Part shown: piece after piece, positions 12,438 through 13,570 of the stretch
Layout: the number at the start of each line of letters is the position of its first letter
Numbering within the stretch: position 1 is the first letter of the stretch
Assembly (NCBI GenBank): GCA_041493035.1
Contig: JBGPYB010000128.1
Span: 1-13,570, forward strand
Direction of reading: 5' to 3'
From: JBGPYB01 sp041493035
GTDB taxonomy: Bacteria; Acidobacteriota; Vicinamibacteria; Fen-336
Length of the DNA: 13,570 nucleotides
The notes under the pieces: generated by a model
What the model saw: the letters and a program-made list of their open reading frames with translations, nothing else
Told to the model about the DNA's origin: nothing
Databases searched by the model: none
Position numbers and translations under genes: made by a program

Positions 12438-13570
12438 ATGACCAAGGACATCATCGTCTGCAGCACGCCTCAGGAGACCAAAGTCGCTCTCCTGGAGGAC
12501 GGGCTCCTCTCCGAATTCTTCATCGAGCGGGAGGCCCACCGAAGCGTCGTCGGGAATCTCTATGAGGGGCGTGTCACCCGGGTGCTTCCCGGGATGCAGT
12601 CGTCGTTCGTCGACATAGGCCTGGATCGCGACGCCTTCCTTTACGTCGCTGACGTCGTCGAAGGCCTCGACGAAAACCTCCTCACGCCCGAGGAGCAGGC
12701 GGCGAGCTCGAACGGCAGCTATCGGAACGCACCCATCGAGGAGCGTCTTCGGGAGGGGCAGAGCGTCCTCGTACAGGTTCTGAAGGAGCCTCTCGGCACG
12801 AAGGGGGCGCGCATCACCTCCCACGTGTCGCTCCCGGGTCGATATCTCGTATTCATGCCCACCGTGCAGCACGTGGGCGTCTCCCGCAAGATCGTCGACG
12901 AGGAGGAGCGCCGACGCCTGAAGACCCTCTTGAAGGAGGTCCGGCAGGAACGCGGGGGAGGAGGCTTCATCGTCCGAACGGCGGGCTTCGGTCGGAGCCG
13001 GGACGATTTTGAGCGGGATGCCCGCTATCTCACCAAGACCTGGGATGAGGTCCGAGCCCTGGCGCCGCGCCAGTCCCCTCCAGCACTCCTCCATCGGGAG
13101 CTGTCTCTCGTTCAGCGACTCCTCCGCGACATCCTGAACGAAGACATCGCTCAGCTGTCCCTCGACAGCCAGAAGGAATTCGACCGCACCCTCGACCTCG
13201 TGACGCAGCTCCAGCCCGAGATGGCCCCGCGGGTGCGTCTCTTCACGAAGCCCCGGAACATCTTCGAGGAGCACGGCGTCTCGGCCGAGCTGGAGCGGGC
13301 TCTGCGCCCACGCGTGTGGCTCGCCTCGGGCGGGTACGTGGTCATCAACCAGACCGAGGCCCTGGTCGCCATTGACGTGAACACGGGCCGCTACGTCGGA
13401 AAGAAGACCCTCGAGGACACGATCCTCAAGACCAACATCGAGGCGGCGAAGGAGATCGTCCGCCAGATCCGGCTCCGGGACTTGGGCGGCATCATCGTCC
13501 TGGACTTCATCGACATGGAAGAACGCAAGAGCCGGCAGAAGGTAATGGCCGCCCTCGAGCAGGAGTTGAA
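12438..13570 (+). CDS. rng: Ribonuclease E/G family endoribonuclease, 5' part
   Basis: The gene runs off the right edge; 377 codons are visible from ATG 12438. The N-terminus MTKDIIVCSTPQETKVALLEDG and the S1 RNA-binding domain (about 38-130, GNLYEGRVTRVLPGMQSSFVDIG and KEPLGTKGARIT) lead into the catalytic region. The segment around 75-105 (VVEGLDENLLTPEE onward) is an acidic insert in S1, of the kind common in RNase G proteins. The DNase-I-like domain has LVAIDVNTG with Asp313 and IIVLDFIDM with Asp356. These metal ligands are 43 residues apart, exactly as Asp303 and Asp346 of E. coli RNase E. The enzyme cuts single-stranded RNA in mRNA decay and rRNA/tRNA maturation. The zinc-link and C-terminus lie outside, so RNase E and RNase G cannot be told apart; the position after rodA is common for rng. 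Confidence 0.93.
   Translation, partial: MTKDIIVCSTPQETKVALLEDGLLSEFFIEREAHRSVVGNLYEGRVTRVLPGMQSSFVDIGLDRDAFLYVADVVEGLDENLLTPEEQAASSNGSYRNAPIEERLREGQSVLVQVLKEPLGTKGARITSHVSLPGRYLVFMPTVQHVGVSRKIVDEEERRRLKTLLKEVRQERGGGGFIVRTAGFGRSRDDFERDARYLTKTWDEVRALAPRQSPPALLHRELSLVQRLLRDILNEDIAQLSLDSQKEFDRTLDLVTQLQPEMAPRVRLFTKPRNIFEEHGVSAELERALRPRVWLASGGYVVINQTEALVAIDVNTGRYVGKKTLEDTILKTNIEAAKEIVRQIRLRDLGGIIVLDFIDMEERKSRQKVMAALEQEL

Overview
This is a gene-dense, GC-rich bacterial chromosomal segment. It holds thirteen protein genes, twelve in or entering the window on recognisable families, and no RNA genes, mobile elements or CRISPR. The layout mreB-mreC-mreD-mrdA-rodA followed by an RNase E/G gene, with a LysW-like zinc ribbon, a FecR-domain protein and a GAF-GGDEF protein, fits Acidobacteriota best. 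Myxococcota or Desulfobacterota are possible. The taxon is inferred from gene content only.

Left part (1-1724): the 5' end of purM runs leftward off the window from an extended -10 almost touching its start codon. Divergent from it is a rightward unit bcp (peroxiredoxin) - polyprenyl synthetase - small LysW-like CPxC zinc-ribbon protein. The synthetase starts at a TTG that overlaps the bcp stop.

Middle (1740-4034, minus strand): a PpiD/SurA-type membrane-anchored periplasmic chaperone is followed by a STAS anti-sigma-antagonist-like gene 12 nt downstream. Its promoter is back to back with the promoter of the next unit. The two -35 boxes are only 11 bp apart.

Right part (4195-12195, plus strand): a TATAAT promoter at 4120-4148 leads a seven-gene run with gaps of at most 44 nt: FecR-domain protein, GAF-GGDEF cyclase, mreB, mreC, mreD, mrdA (PBP2), rodA. 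The last five encode the elongasome, which drives rod-shaped wall growth: MreB filaments, the MreC/MreD scaffold, the PBP2 transpeptidase and the RodA glycosyltransferase. After a 242-nt structured leader comes an RNase E/G-family gene that runs off the right edge.

Most notable point: the GGDEF protein keeps its GGDEF and I-site motifs. It has Ser358 where canonical diguanylate cyclases have the guanine-contacting Asp (PleD D344). This Asp-to-Ser change marks the Hypr GGDEF enzymes, which make 3',3'-cGAMP. The window may therefore show a cGAMP synthase co-transcribed with the cell-elongation machinery. Other points are a CTG start codon for mrdA, Gln in place of the usual catalytic-region Glu of MreB, and an RNase leader with several hairpins, one occluding the ribosome site.
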